Of a stretch of 64,000 nucleotides of DNA, positions 34,917 to 42,827 are shown one piece after another. The stretch lies in contig NZ_JALBGV010000026.1 of assembly GCF_023006505.1 (NCBI RefSeq), forward strand, positions 1-64,000. Direction: 5' to 3'. Source of the stretch: Neorhizobium sp. SHOUNA12A. GTDB taxonomy: Bacteria; Pseudomonadota; Alphaproteobacteria; Rhizobiales; Rhizobiaceae. The notes beneath the pieces were generated by a model. It saw only the letters and a list, made by a program, of their open reading frames with translations, was not told where the DNA came from and searched no databases. A program made the translations under genes and the position numbers. Every line of letters begins with the position of its first letter. The stretch's first letter is position 1.

Positions 34917-35774
34917 ATGGCAAGTGCTTCAGGGGGAAGATCAATGAAAGGCAGGTTGCTCCGGCTTCTTTCCTTTCGTGCAACCACTTCGGAAGGTCCG
35001 CCGATCAATTTTCATAAAGATGCCGCTCCGAAATTCCCCGAGTATGGGTTGGAGACACCAAGATTCCATTCGCCGGAAGCCGTTGTTGTTGGGGAGCTTC
35101 CGTCTGGGGCGTCCGCCAGCCCAAGTCCCCCTAGTTTGACCTCTACCAATTTCGTAGGCTCTGCGACCCCTTCTACTTCGCTTCCCAGCAATACCGGAAA
35201 CCTCGACCTCTCGGCAATTTTGGAGGCCACGTTGAAGTTAAGCAGGGAAGCTCCGGTGGGCGATGTGCAGATTAAGGCTGCCCAGAAATTCACAGAAGCT
35301 GCGAAAGCACTTATAGCCGCCTACGATCACGAGAAAAGTGTCGGTATCGACTCGACGCGAAATGGCATCCCTCAGCCAATATTAGCCCGCCATCCCCCCA
35401 TACAAAATGTTTCGGAGCTGGCAAATAATGAAGTCAAGCCAAATCTGGAGTTAGCAACGACAAGCCAGCGACAACGTCTGGAACTTCCTGTAGGTCAGAA
35501 AGTCGTTCTTCGTTCGGAGCTTGAGGCTGGACAGGGCAATTCCGCTACAGCGCGGGTGGGGACAAACCAACAGCAAATATCTGAACTCTCGGCGTCTAGC
35601 GGCCCATTCCCAGAGCCGCTTAGAATAAAAAAGGTTAGCCCTTCCTCGCTCGGCGTTCATGAACTTGACGCAGTCCCAGTTTCACGGCCCTCTTTCGGCT
35701 CCCTTGTCCGCAGGTCATCAAGGCCTCCGGCCGAAAGGTTAGCGGATCGTGATCGCGACGTTCACGACCGCTGA
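34917..35774 (+). CDS. Candidate type IV secretion effector, Pro/Ser-rich with Arg-rich tail
   Basis: This is a 285-residue hydrophilic protein of no known family, rich in Pro, Ser, Thr and Ala (SPSPPSLTSTNF), with one helical part (AAQKFTEAAKALIAAYD). The last 21 residues are strongly charged: SRPPAERLADRDRDVHDR. An Arg-rich hydrophilic C-terminus is the transport signal of VirB/D4 substrates such as VirF and VirE2. The same RPPAER block ends the protein at 42165-42800. The start at 34917 follows GAGGT at 34905-34909. The effector role is inference from the tail, composition and neighbours. Confidence 0.55.
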   Translation: MASASGGRSMKGRLLRLLSFRATTSEGPPINFHKDAAPKFPEYGLETPRFHSPEAVVVGELPSGASASPSPPSLTSTNFVGSATPSTSLPSNTGNLDLSAILEATLKLSREAPVGDVQIKAAQKFTEAAKALIAAYDHEKSVGIDSTRNGIPQPILARHPPIQNVSELANNEVKPNLELATTSQRQRLELPVGQKVVLRSELEAGQGNSATARVGTNQQQISELSASSGPFPEPLRIKKVSPSSLGVHELDAVPVSRPSFGSLVRRSSRPPAERLADRDRDVHDR

Positions 35775-36135
35775 ACCGTCCTTGCCCTAAACTCGTTGTC
35801 CACTGCCTCACTTCGGAAGGCAGAGTTTGCCAGCTTCAATCAGGGATGGTTATAAGTCATATGATGACCGTTTTGAAAGCGAATGTTCAAAACTTAAATT
35901 GAGCATGACACGAGTTGAAGTGATCGTATCACATTAACATAATCACATTTGCATCGGCTTCATATCCGACCTCGTAGCCGACCGACCTGCGATCGTTCAC
36001 GCCGAGCCTCAGAAAAACTCGACACCCGCTCGACTTGGCTCTTACGCCGGATTGAAGATCACTTCTTGCCAACGAAACTGAGCGCGGGCGTTTCGGATAA
36101 ATGACACGCAGGCGTAGCACATATTCCATGTTGTT

Positions 36136-36147
36136 TTCAGTTGAAAC
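36136..36147 (+). promoter_or_regulatory. vir-box-like site (VirG)
   Basis: TTCAGTTGAAAC matches 11 of 12 of the vir box TNCAATTGAAAY. It lies 91 bases before the ATG of the 87-residue gene at 36239. The rest of the 463-base gap from 35775 to 36238 shows nothing else. Confidence 0.5.
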
Positions 36148-36238
36148 GGTTATCCAGGCGATTTTTTCGGAATGGCCTATATACTGTCAGCGTGTGTTCA
36201 TTGTTTAGCACGATAAAGCATTTGGATGGATTTCTATT

Positions 36239-36502
36239 ATGTATTACGATAATTACGTTGGCGGCTTCTCCTGCGCTGAGCCTGACTGTCATTTGGGCCT
36301 AGCGGAACTCAATGCCGCCCCAGACATCACGGCTCAGCGAAAGAGCCTTTCGGAAGTTATTGCCCCGCTCTCGATGTCACAACAAATGCTGATGCTTTGT
36401 TTCATCTCCGGGCAGATAGAGCACTCGGCGTGGCAAACCCACCTTGAAGAAGATCGGATTCTAGCCGCTCATTTCTCTTTGATGTGGTCGTCCATGAGCT
36501 GA
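36239..36502 (+). CDS. Small hypothetical protein
   Basis: This 87-residue protein belongs to no family I recognise. It starts MYYDNYVGGFSCAEPDCHLG and has a helical middle (SMSQQMLMLCFISGQIEHSA). The last residues may be cut, since IS66 debris begins soon after. A vir-box-like site lies upstream, so it may be a VirG-controlled gene like others nearby. Confidence 0.45.
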   Translation: MYYDNYVGGFSCAEPDCHLGLAELNAAPDITAQRKSLSEVIAPLSMSQQMLMLCFISGQIEHSAWQTHLEEDRILAAHFSLMWSSMS

Positions 36503-36624
36503 ACCTCTTCACTGGCAGGTGCTAGCGCCTCATCCCGAAGGACAGCAGCCTCCCAAGGGCGGCCTATTTCTGCCGCTGCCAGGACGCCGGAGGGAGCTGC
36601 ACGAGGATCAATCGCTGCCTCGCC

Positions 36625-37080
36625 ATGAGGATCACGAAAGAAACGGCCGCCGAGTTTCTCCGAGCACGGCCGTGCTGGATACTCATAACTGAGAACGGCG
36701 GCCCACAGAGCTACGCACGGCGTCATAGATTGACCCCACAGCAATTGTTCACCTGGCGTCAGCTCACCCGCAAACCACTCGGAGCCACGCCCGATCTCGA
36801 TAACGTTCCGATGTTTGCACCGGCAGTCCTGGATGTGCCGACGAAGCCTTCGATGAAGGAGCCTGAACCCGCGCGTGCATCGAGAAAGAAGCCGCCGACC
36901 GGATCAAGCTTGTGTTCTGGGATGGCAGCGGCGTGTGCCTGGTGTCCAAGCGGCTAGATTGGAGGCGTGTCCACGCGCCGCCGGAAGCACGTGTCCCGCA
37001 GAGTGCTGGATATACGGTGTCACGCTGGGCTGGCCTCGCGCGCTTCATAGACGACGGCGCGTTGGGCGAGACGGAGTGAG
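36625..37080 (+). pseudogene. IS66-family tnpA/tnpB debris
   Basis: One frame reads ARRHRLTPQQLFTWRQLTRK and VPMFAPAVLD, as in the IS66 small orfA. Further on another frame gives DRIKLVFWDGSGVCLVSKRL joined directly to DWRRVHAPPEA, the orfB (TnpB) start and end with the middle deleted. Both parts are inactive. Confidence 0.7.
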
Positions 37081-37667
37081 GTGCGCGGCGCGCCTGCGCA
37101 AAGGTACTCGATATGGGCGCCGATCGCTAAGGTGCTGGCACCGCCGGACGCTTGCGGACCGCCTCTTGGGCCAAGGTCTCCAGTTCGACGTGATCGTCGA
37201 GGAAGCCGCAGGAGCGAAGCTGGAAATTCGCGTGTTCCGCAGGAACGCCCGCTACCCAAGACATTGCGGCCGGGGCTCAAGATCATAAGCAAGCTGCAGA
37301 TAGCGGTCGCCCTGGCGCAGGCTGGTTTTGTCGAAGGCCGCGTCCCCTTGCCGGCCCAAAGCCGCGCGACCAATACCGCTTGCCGTGGTCGCGGTGGGCA
37401 AGGGTCACATATGCCTGGGTTTGCTGCGCGAGCGTCTTCGTCGCCAATGTGACGGAGAGACTCGATCGCAGCTCGCGTCTCGGAGCAGACGACGCTTGCG
37501 GAAGAATCTGGTAACTATTGAAATCGAGCAGCGACGTGGTCGTCAACGCCTCCCGGCTGGTGATGACCTCGCTGCACGGGTGCGCATCGCTGCTGCCGTA
37601 GAAGAAGATGGCCGCTACGCACCTGCCCATGACGTACCGGTTTGGAAGGGATTTTTGTAGCCGGATC
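37081..37667. other. Mosaic stretch, unidentified
   Basis: Open frames on both strands are short and do not resemble known families. It lies between IS66 and IS110 debris and is probably scrambled remnant DNA. Confidence 0.4.
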
Positions 37668-38464
37668 TTCGGCCAGAAACGTCCGCACGCACATGTTGTT
37701 CTGTCGGTCCGGATGAACAAGAGCGATGAGAACGACGCGCGGCTTAGCCGATTTGGTTCGGATCGGATGGTATCGCGAGGTTGCGGTGAAGAGTGAGGCC
37801 GGCCAACAGGCCCACTCTATGCTGATCGCGCGGTCCCGACTGGTGACGATGCGCCGAGATCTCGAAAATCAGATCCGATCGATGTTGAAAGAATGCGGTC
37901 TGATCTTCCCCCACGCCGTCGCCGGACAATCCAGCGCCGCGTCACCGAATTGACCGGAGACGGTCACGCGCTTTGGCCGGTTTTGCTACCACTGCTCTCC
38001 GTGCATGCCTATGTTTGACAAGAGCTTGATGGGTTGGACCGCCAGATCCGACAGATGGCTCGAACAGACGAAACAACAAGACGGTTGATGACCGTGCCAG
38101 GCATCGGCGTGGTAACGGCATTGAGCTTCCGCCATACCTTCGACCCGTCTCGCTTTCGAAGTGCGACGTCCGTGGGGCCTATCTGAGCCTGACGCCACGA
38201 CGCAAGCAATCAGGCGAAACGGACACCGTCGGCCAAGTCTCGCGATGGGGCGATCGCCTGCTGCGAACGTATCTCTTCGAGGCCGCCAGTGTGCTACTCC
38301 ATCGGACCCGGCGCTGGTGCGCATTGAAGGCTTGGGAGGCTGCAGTTGGCGAAACGCAATGGAATGAAAAAGGCGCGGGTCGCTGTTGCTCGCAAACTGG
38401 CCATCATCCTGCACTGCATATGGAATGATGGCACCCCATTCCAGTGGGGCAAGAAACCGACCTG
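37668..38464 (+). pseudogene. IS110-family transposase with several frameshifts
   Basis: Pieces in changing frames make up the IS110 transposase from about one third onward: [71 protein letters not shown], and finally [20 protein letters not shown] ending at 38464. The catalytic N-terminal DEDD start is missing. The element is dead. Confidence 0.75.
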
Positions 38465-38678
38465 ATCCCTTATCGACCTTTACCCGAATCGCGGGGCTGA
38501 ATTGTGCCTGTGATGTCCCGCCGGGACGGAGGTCGTGATGACCTCGTTGTTTCGGCTGCTGGCGGTTACGACCGCACAGCGCTCCACACGTTGCTGGCAT
38601 CTGCTTCTCCTTCGTGAGCGCCACGGGCGCCGAGCAGGCATCACACGCTGATGCCTACCGAAGGGGTACTCCATCAGT

Positions 38679-38966
38679 TTAGTGATGTGAAAGGCTCTCA
38701 GAGATGCTCCGCGCGTCTGTATGCACCTCGCTTTCGAAGTCATCCAGTTTTTTCAACATAGCATCCACCAAAGAGATTTCCTGCTCTGGCGGCAAGGTCC
38801 CGTCACTATGCGCGTTCATCAATTCCATCCCTACCGACGAGAAAAACTCGTCAATTTGAGCTACGCTGGCGCCCTTGCTGGTCCATAGGACGAAGAGGCG
38901 GCGCGCAAGGGTGTGATGGACGACATTGCCGACAAAATGTGCCATAGTATCGTGAATTGTGGTCAT
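38679..38966 (-). CDS. Small hypothetical protein with upstream vir box
   Basis: This is a helical acidic protein of about 95 residues (MTTIHDTMAHFVGNVVHHTL, then SVAQIDEFFSSVGMELMNAH and EQEISLVDAMLKKLDDFESE). Family unknown. An ATG at 38981 is also possible. A near-perfect vir box (39036-39047) and a TTATAAA -10-like box near 38989-38995 lie upstream with vir-promoter spacing, placing transcription start near 38983 and favouring the ATG at 38966. This points to a VirG-regulated gene, possibly an effector or an effector chaperone (small, acidic, helical like VirE1). Confidence 0.5.
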   Translation of the reverse strand: MTTIHDTMAHFVGNVVHHTLARRLFVLWTSKGASVAQIDEFFSSVGMELMNAHSDGTLPPEQEISLVDAMLKKLDDFESEVHTDARSISESLSHH

Positions 38967-39035
38967 GTATGTGGGTTCCATAACTGTCTTTATAATTTCA
39001 TAACCTTGAACCGAGCGACTGGGAAACGAGATTGC

Positions 39036-39047
39036 GTTGCAATTGCA
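39036..39047 (-). promoter_or_regulatory. vir-box-like site (VirG)
   Basis: On the minus strand TGCAATTGCAAC matches 11 of 12 of TNCAATTGAAAY. It lies about 58 bases before the inferred transcription start of the 38679-38966 gene, which is normal for VirG promoters. The core TTGCAATTGCAA is a perfect palindrome, so it could also serve the + strand. Confidence 0.55.
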
Positions 39048-39219
39048 ATGAGAAGTCGTCCCTCATTCAACTTCTGTATTCATTCCATTGGCTTGTTACC
39101 GGCTTTCCGAACATTCAAGTAAGCTGACCGCAACACGCGGAGATGCCGGTTCCGCCGAGGATCACCAGGATTGGCTGCACTGGGCGCCCTGAATCCTTGC
39201 AACCTTTGGCGGGCGTAGC

Positions 39220-39462
39220 ATGCTGAATTCAACTACGATGACGACGACACATACCGTGCGTTCCATACTGTCCGCTTTACCGGGTGATCTATGTGCTGTC
39301 TCCCAAAGCAAATCGAAGAAAGGCATCGCTACGCCCGGGCATGAGATAGAGCTGATCGCGGCCCGCCTCAAGAGGGCGGAAGCGCTCTGCAAGGAAATTA
39401 TGCGAAAGAGGCCGGAAATGACCGTCACCAAAGGCAGCCGCAACTTCTTCCCCATATTTTAA
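39220..39462 (+). CDS. Small hypothetical protein
   Basis: This 80-residue basic protein is not of a recognised family. A helix HEIELIAARLKRAEALCKEI lies in the middle. No clear ribosome site is seen. It lies between the vir-box gene and the Ku fragment and could be a remnant. Confidence 0.35.
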   Translation: MLNSTTMTTTHTVRSILSALPGDLCAVSQSKSKKGIATPGHEIELIAARLKRAEALCKEIMRKRPEMTVTKGSRNFFPIF

Positions 39463-39559
39463 TATGGTTATTACTTCGGGTCATCAATGAGGTACCGATT
39501 TCGCTCATGAACGGCTTACCGGGAACCCCCGCCGAACCAAGCCCTAACCCCGGAAAATT

Positions 39560-40110
39560 CCAGCGCCCGCTGGCCCGAAATCGGGGTGCACGTCAATCGA
39601 ATGCAACGAATATCGACAAGTTCTATTTCGACCGGCCATATCACCTCGCACTGGTCGAGAAGCATGATGCTGAGGCGTTGCAGCTTCCGGCGCGGGCCCG
39701 AGGGTGTGCTTTTCCGGCGCAATCGCTCCCTGCCGATCCGGACACGGCGCCATCGTCGCCACGACCCTGAACTTCGATTGGGAAGTGTGTTCGGCCGCCG
39801 CGACCTTCAAGAACATCCCCGACGTCAAGTTCGACCAGGAAATGCTCGAGCTTGCGGGACACATTATCTCGACCAAATCTGGCCATTTCCGACCGGAGGA
39901 TTGCCACGACCGCTATGACGCGGCGCTGCTCGAGCTGGTGAAGGCCGAGATGGAAAGTCGCAAGCCGCCGGAAACCCAGGGCGGAACCGAAGGGTAAGGT
40001 GATGGACCTGATGGATGTCGTGTGGCAAAGGGGCGGATGAGCGCGACAACGGCCGGAAGACCCAAGCGAGCAAGTCCACCGGTTCGAAGCAGAAGAGGCG
40101 AGTTGAGACG
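39560..40110 (+). pseudogene. Ku (NHEJ) protein fragment, frameshifted
   Basis: In one frame NIDKFYFDRPYHLALVEKHD matches the Ku core. After frame changes (GVLFRRNRSL) the sequence continues as TTLNFDWEVCSAAATFKNIP, EMLELAGHIISTKSGHFRPE and YDAALLELVKAEM, then a degenerate KVMDLMDVVW tail as at Ku C-termini. The N-terminal half is missing. With LigD debris next to it, this was an NHEJ locus. Confidence 0.75.
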
Positions 40111-40209
40111 TCATGGCGTTGCATTTAGAGCAGGTCCTGTGATCGACGAATCGATTGTGAAGTGACGCGGCGGGGCGAAGCTGATTCAACATCCACAGCG
40201 AAGAGGTGG

Positions 40210-40552
40210 ATGATGGCACAAGCACTGAGCGATGATCTTCGATCACGCGTATTGAAAGCGTCTGCGGCGGGCATGTCAGCACGCCAGGCCGCAGTCTGGT
40301 TCGGGGTTGGGATTTCGACGGCAATCGGGTGGATCGCAAGAGCGAGAGACGGCGAGCCGACCTCCCGGCCGCAACGCTGGAGACGACCCTTGGCCCTGGA
40401 TGCACGTGAGGCGTTTGTTGTCGAGATGATTGAAGACCGTAAGGACGTGACGCTTGATGAAATGGTCGAGCGCCTGTGCGTTGAGCGACAGGTGAGCATC
40501 AGCCGGAGCGCGCTCGGTGCCGTGCTTCGAGGCCGCGGTTGGACGTGGTGGC
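40210..40552 (+). pseudogene. IS630-family transposase N-terminal fragment
   Basis: MAQALSDDLRSRVLKASAAG, then RQAAVWFGVGISTAIGWIAR and VSISRSALGAVLRGRGWT are the HTH part of a rhizobial IS630-type transposase. The catalytic DDE part is absent. The frame ends where an IS110 fragment on the other strand begins. Confidence 0.75.
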
Positions 40553-40640
40553 GTACAAGAACCCGACCGTTCTCGTCTACATCATGGATCTGGAAGGCGC
40601 TCTTTGCGAGGTCGATACCGACTGTGGCAAGCTCAGACAT
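40547..40640 (-). pseudogene. IS110-family transposase N-terminal fragment
   Basis: The minus strand reads MSELATVGIDLAKSAFQIHD followed by VDENGRVLVRHHV, the beginning of an IS110 transposase with its first catalytic Asp. Only about 31 codons are left, squeezed between IS630 and LigD debris. Confidence 0.7.
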
Positions 40641-40654
40641 GGATCGCTCCGTTG

Positions 40655-40863
40655 CTTCGGATATCTCCGCAACGGTCGCGGGAGTACGGCGGTCGCGCGC
40701 CGGTGCCGCCGTTTCCATGCCGTTTGCCTGGGAGGAACTCGGCGCTGATATCGGCCCGGCATATTTCACGGTCGACCACGCGCCTGCTCGTCTCGATGCC
40801 CCGCCGAAGGATCCCAGGGAGGGTTTCTTTGCCGCAGCTAGACCGCTGATCGCTGGCAAGTGA
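40655..40863 (+). pseudogene. LigD polymerase-domain C-terminal fragment
   Basis: YLRNGRGSTAV in one frame, and after a frame change GAAVSMPFAWEELGADIGPA and YFTVDHAPARLDAPPKDPRE, form the C-terminal part of the LigD primase-polymerase domain. It stops with TGA at 40861-40863, inside a 14-bp sequence repeated at 41611. Confidence 0.75.
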
Positions 40864-40886
40864 CAGGATCTACCAGGACCCATAGC

Positions 40887-40898
40887 GACAAATGAAAC
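40887..40898 (+). promoter_or_regulatory. vir-box-like site (VirG)
   Basis: GACAAATGAAAC matches 10 of 12 of TNCAATTGAAAY. It lies 68 bases before the ATG at 40967 and is flanked by TAGCG/CGCTA. Weaker than the other sites, but the distance fits. Confidence 0.35.
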
Positions 40899-40966
40899 GC
40901 TATCAATGTTGTTGGCGTGTCCCCTATTTCATATCCTCGTGAACGGATGTCGACAACGGGACGGTC

Positions 40967-41614
40967 ATGCCAAACGAATCTTCCGAACGTTTCTTGCAAC
41001 TGCCTGACGGTACATGGTCGAGAGCCAGCGAGACGACCGAAGTGTTCACCGTGACCTCCAGTCAAGGAGCATCGAGCCCGATCATTGAAATCAGACCGGG
41101 CCAACCGCATACGATTGCGACGGGCAGCTTGGCCGGTTGCAATTCCGTAGCCCTCATCGGCCGTGATGCTGAGGGCGGTTCTCTCCTACACATGAACTAC
41201 TTCCCGCCGCTTTTGGAAGAAAGGCAGAAGCGGGATCTGGCATCGATATCGCATCGTTTTGCCAGCCTGTTTCAGACGAGCACGAAGGTGACTGCCCTCG
41301 TTGCCGTGCCGGGCGACTGGCAGAAGAATTCGGAAGGGCGCTATGAGATGGTTCCCAAAAATCCCGCGCGGGTTCAGGAGTTGAGCAATGCTGCTCTGAG
41401 CGGGTTTGGCGACGGGTCAGCGTCAGTTGACGTCAGAGTCCTTCCCTACAGGGATATTGCGCAACGTGGTGGTCACGACGGTTTCATTATCACCGTTCCA
41501 GCTTCGGCCGACAAACCGATCCGGTACGACCTGTACAGTCGTACCTATGGTTCGGTTGACGCATCTCACATTTCGGTCGAGCGAAGTACGAATTCGGCCG
41601 CAAATCCCAGGTGA
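40967..41614 (+). CDS. Candidate secreted glutamine deamidase (CheD/CNF-like Thr-Cys-His site)
   Basis: This is a 215-residue soluble protein. The segment TGSLAGCNSVALIGR followed by LLHMNYF carries Thr52, Cys58 and His75. The spacings (6 and 17) equal those of the CheD deamidase triad (Thr21, Cys27, His44), and the L-x-G-C context recalls the LSGC of CNF and BLF1 toxins. The expected fold order, a beta strand with Cys and then a strand with His, fits. No chemotaxis genes are near, so a toxin or effector role is likelier than CheD itself. A weak vir box lies 68 bases upstream, and the gene sits in a segment flanked by 14-bp direct repeats. The deamidase call is by motif only. Confidence 0.5.
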   Translation: MPNESSERFLQLPDGTWSRASETTEVFTVTSSQGASSPIIEIRPGQPHTIATGSLAGCNSVALIGRDAEGGSLLHMNYFPPLLEERQKRDLASISHRFASLFQTSTKVTALVAVPGDWQKNSEGRYEMVPKNPARVQELSNAALSGFGDGSASVDVRVLPYRDIAQRGGHDGFIITVPASADKPIRYDLYSRTYGSVDASHISVERSTNSAANPR

Positions 41615-41620
41615 CAGGAT

Positions 41621-41818
41621 CTACGGGGCTTCCTTTTCCAGACTCTTCTTCAGCGCATCCGTGATGTAGATGACGTTTTCCCCGGATTTCACAGGTGTTG
41701 CCTTCGATGCCAGCTTGCTGGCCTTGATCTGTTCCTGCTTCTTGCTGATCAGGGCCTTCATCCGCTTCCGTACGGGGTTCTGCACCAGCTCCTTCATCAA
41801 GCCTTTCGCTCGCTTAGC
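41621..41818 (-). pseudogene. Ku C-terminal fragment
   Basis: The minus strand reads KGLMKELVQNPVRKRMKALI, then basic sequence, then GENVIYITDALKKSLEKEAP and stop at 41621. The ending resembles the Ku C-terminal NVVNLMDALKKSL motif. No Ku core precedes it. It would be a second ku copy, convergent with the LigD fragment. Confidence 0.5.
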
Positions 41819-41830
41819 CAGGCCCGTTCA

Positions 41831-42164
41831 GCGGTGAGCGAGAGTAAATCACTCGTGAGATATCGTCTGAGGCAGTACATTGTGGTCTTTGCATTCTCTG
41901 TGAGGTCAGGCTGTCTGGCCGAACCGAGCCTTAAACCTGATCTTGTCGAACTCTGAACATCAGTGAACTGCGTTTACATGTTTCAAATGGAACCGAGGCG
42001 CTCTTGTGGGGCAGGACTGGCCTTATTATCTCTTCTTCTTGACGGTAGACCGCTTGGTAACCCTTTTACAAAGGTATTACCTCGTTCATGACATTGCGAA
42101 TGATTTTACGCCTCATGGACAGATTCGGTTGCCCTTTTACTGAGAACGGCCAGGGGCTAAAATT
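41831..42164. other. Intergenic stretch before the repeat effector
   Basis: No gene is seen. TTCAAATGGAAC at 41982-41993 resembles a vir box (10 of 12; 11 of 12 when read on the minus strand), but it lies 171 bases before the next start. A ribosome site AGGGG at about 42152 precedes the ATG at 42165. Confidence 0.4.
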
Positions 42165-42800
42165 ATGGCTCATTTTGAAAGCACAGTACCTCAATATGTT
42201 TCAGGAAGCGCAATTGCTGGAAGCAGGTCGCCTACTCTGCGTCTGGGCGAGAATATCCTGCGGCGGCTGGCAGAACAATTGGCGCCAGGGTCCTCGGCGA
42301 TATCCTCGAGCGCGAAAGCCTGGTCCCCGTCAGGTTTCAAAAGTACAGGTCCCATATCACGGCTACGTTCCCCCGGTCGGTCCAATCGCAGCACGGCATT
42401 TCCGACGCCCAGCCCCTTGCCAGGTCGTGTGACCGAAGGCTTGTTTACCCCGCTGTACAAGAACACTGGTTCTGTACTGCGGCTCGGTTCTAGCGTTTTG
42501 CGTAAAATGGCATTCACCCTAGGAAGCGATTGGCCTCGCGTTACAATCGACGACCTGTTGGCTTCCCGATTCCATGGTGAAGGCTCGATACCACGACTCC
42601 GTTCTGGCAGTTTGGCTAATCCCAGCGCGGCGTTGACGTTGGACAGCACCTTGCCGACGGTGGCCAACAAGCCCAACCCTGTCAACGGCAGCAACGCAGC
42701 ACGCACTAGGCCGCCGGCAGAGAGGTCGAGTGTACGAGACCACAATGCACTTAGGGAACGTGGCTACGATGAAAGAGACAGTGATGTTTACGGCCGCTGA
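42165..42800 (+). CDS. Candidate type IV effector with four ~40-residue repeats
   Basis: This is a 211-residue basic protein of unknown family. Four imperfect repeats of 38-40 residues can be aligned on RLGEN (26), RLRSP (66), RLGSS (106) and RLRSG (144). Three of them are preceded by an aromatic-x-x-x-G block (FKSTGPIS, YKNTGSVL, FHGEGSIP) and followed by a hydrophobic helix-like part. The C-terminus, TRPPAERSSVRDHNALRERG then YDERDSDVYGR, is Arg-rich and shares RPPAER with the 34917 gene, as expected of a VirB/D4 secretion signal. ATG after AGGGG. No enzyme motif is seen; a repeat scaffold that binds a host target is a guess. Confidence 0.55.
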   Translation: MAHFESTVPQYVSGSAIAGSRSPTLRLGENILRRLAEQLAPGSSAISSSAKAWSPSGFKSTGPISRLRSPGRSNRSTAFPTPSPLPGRVTEGLFTPLYKNTGSVLRLGSSVLRKMAFTLGSDWPRVTIDDLLASRFHGEGSIPRLRSGSLANPSAALTLDSTLPTVANKPNPVNGSNAARTRPPAERSSVRDHNALRERGYDERDSDVYGR

Positions 42801-42827
42801 TAGAGTGCTGTCATGTTATCCCCGATT

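Larger units (their letters stand above)
40860..41624. repeat. 14-bp direct repeats flanking a 737-bp inserted segment
   Basis: GTGACAGGATCTAC occurs at 40860-40873 and again at 41611-41624. The left copy ends the LigD fragment; the right copy holds the stop codon of a Ku fragment on the minus strand. The two ends probably once overlapped in a convergent ligD/ku arrangement, and the segment 40874-41610 was inserted with duplication of the 14 bases. Both copies supply TGA stops on the + strand. No clear terminal inverted repeats are seen. Confidence 0.6.

Noticed and set aside
34709..35008. 99-codon minus-strand frame over the start of the 34917 gene
   Set aside because: It overlaps a better supported gene with a clear GAGGT site and shows no protein-like features.
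35929..36129. 66-codon minus-strand frame with VGYEVGYEAD repeat
   Set aside because: The repeat is only 12 bases and the rest is Arg/Ser-rich chance frame; no ribosome site.
41982..41993. vir box for the 42165 gene
   Set aside because: Only 10 of 12 on the + strand and 171 bases from the start, unlike the 55-91 base spacing of the others; no better site was found nearer, so its control stays open.
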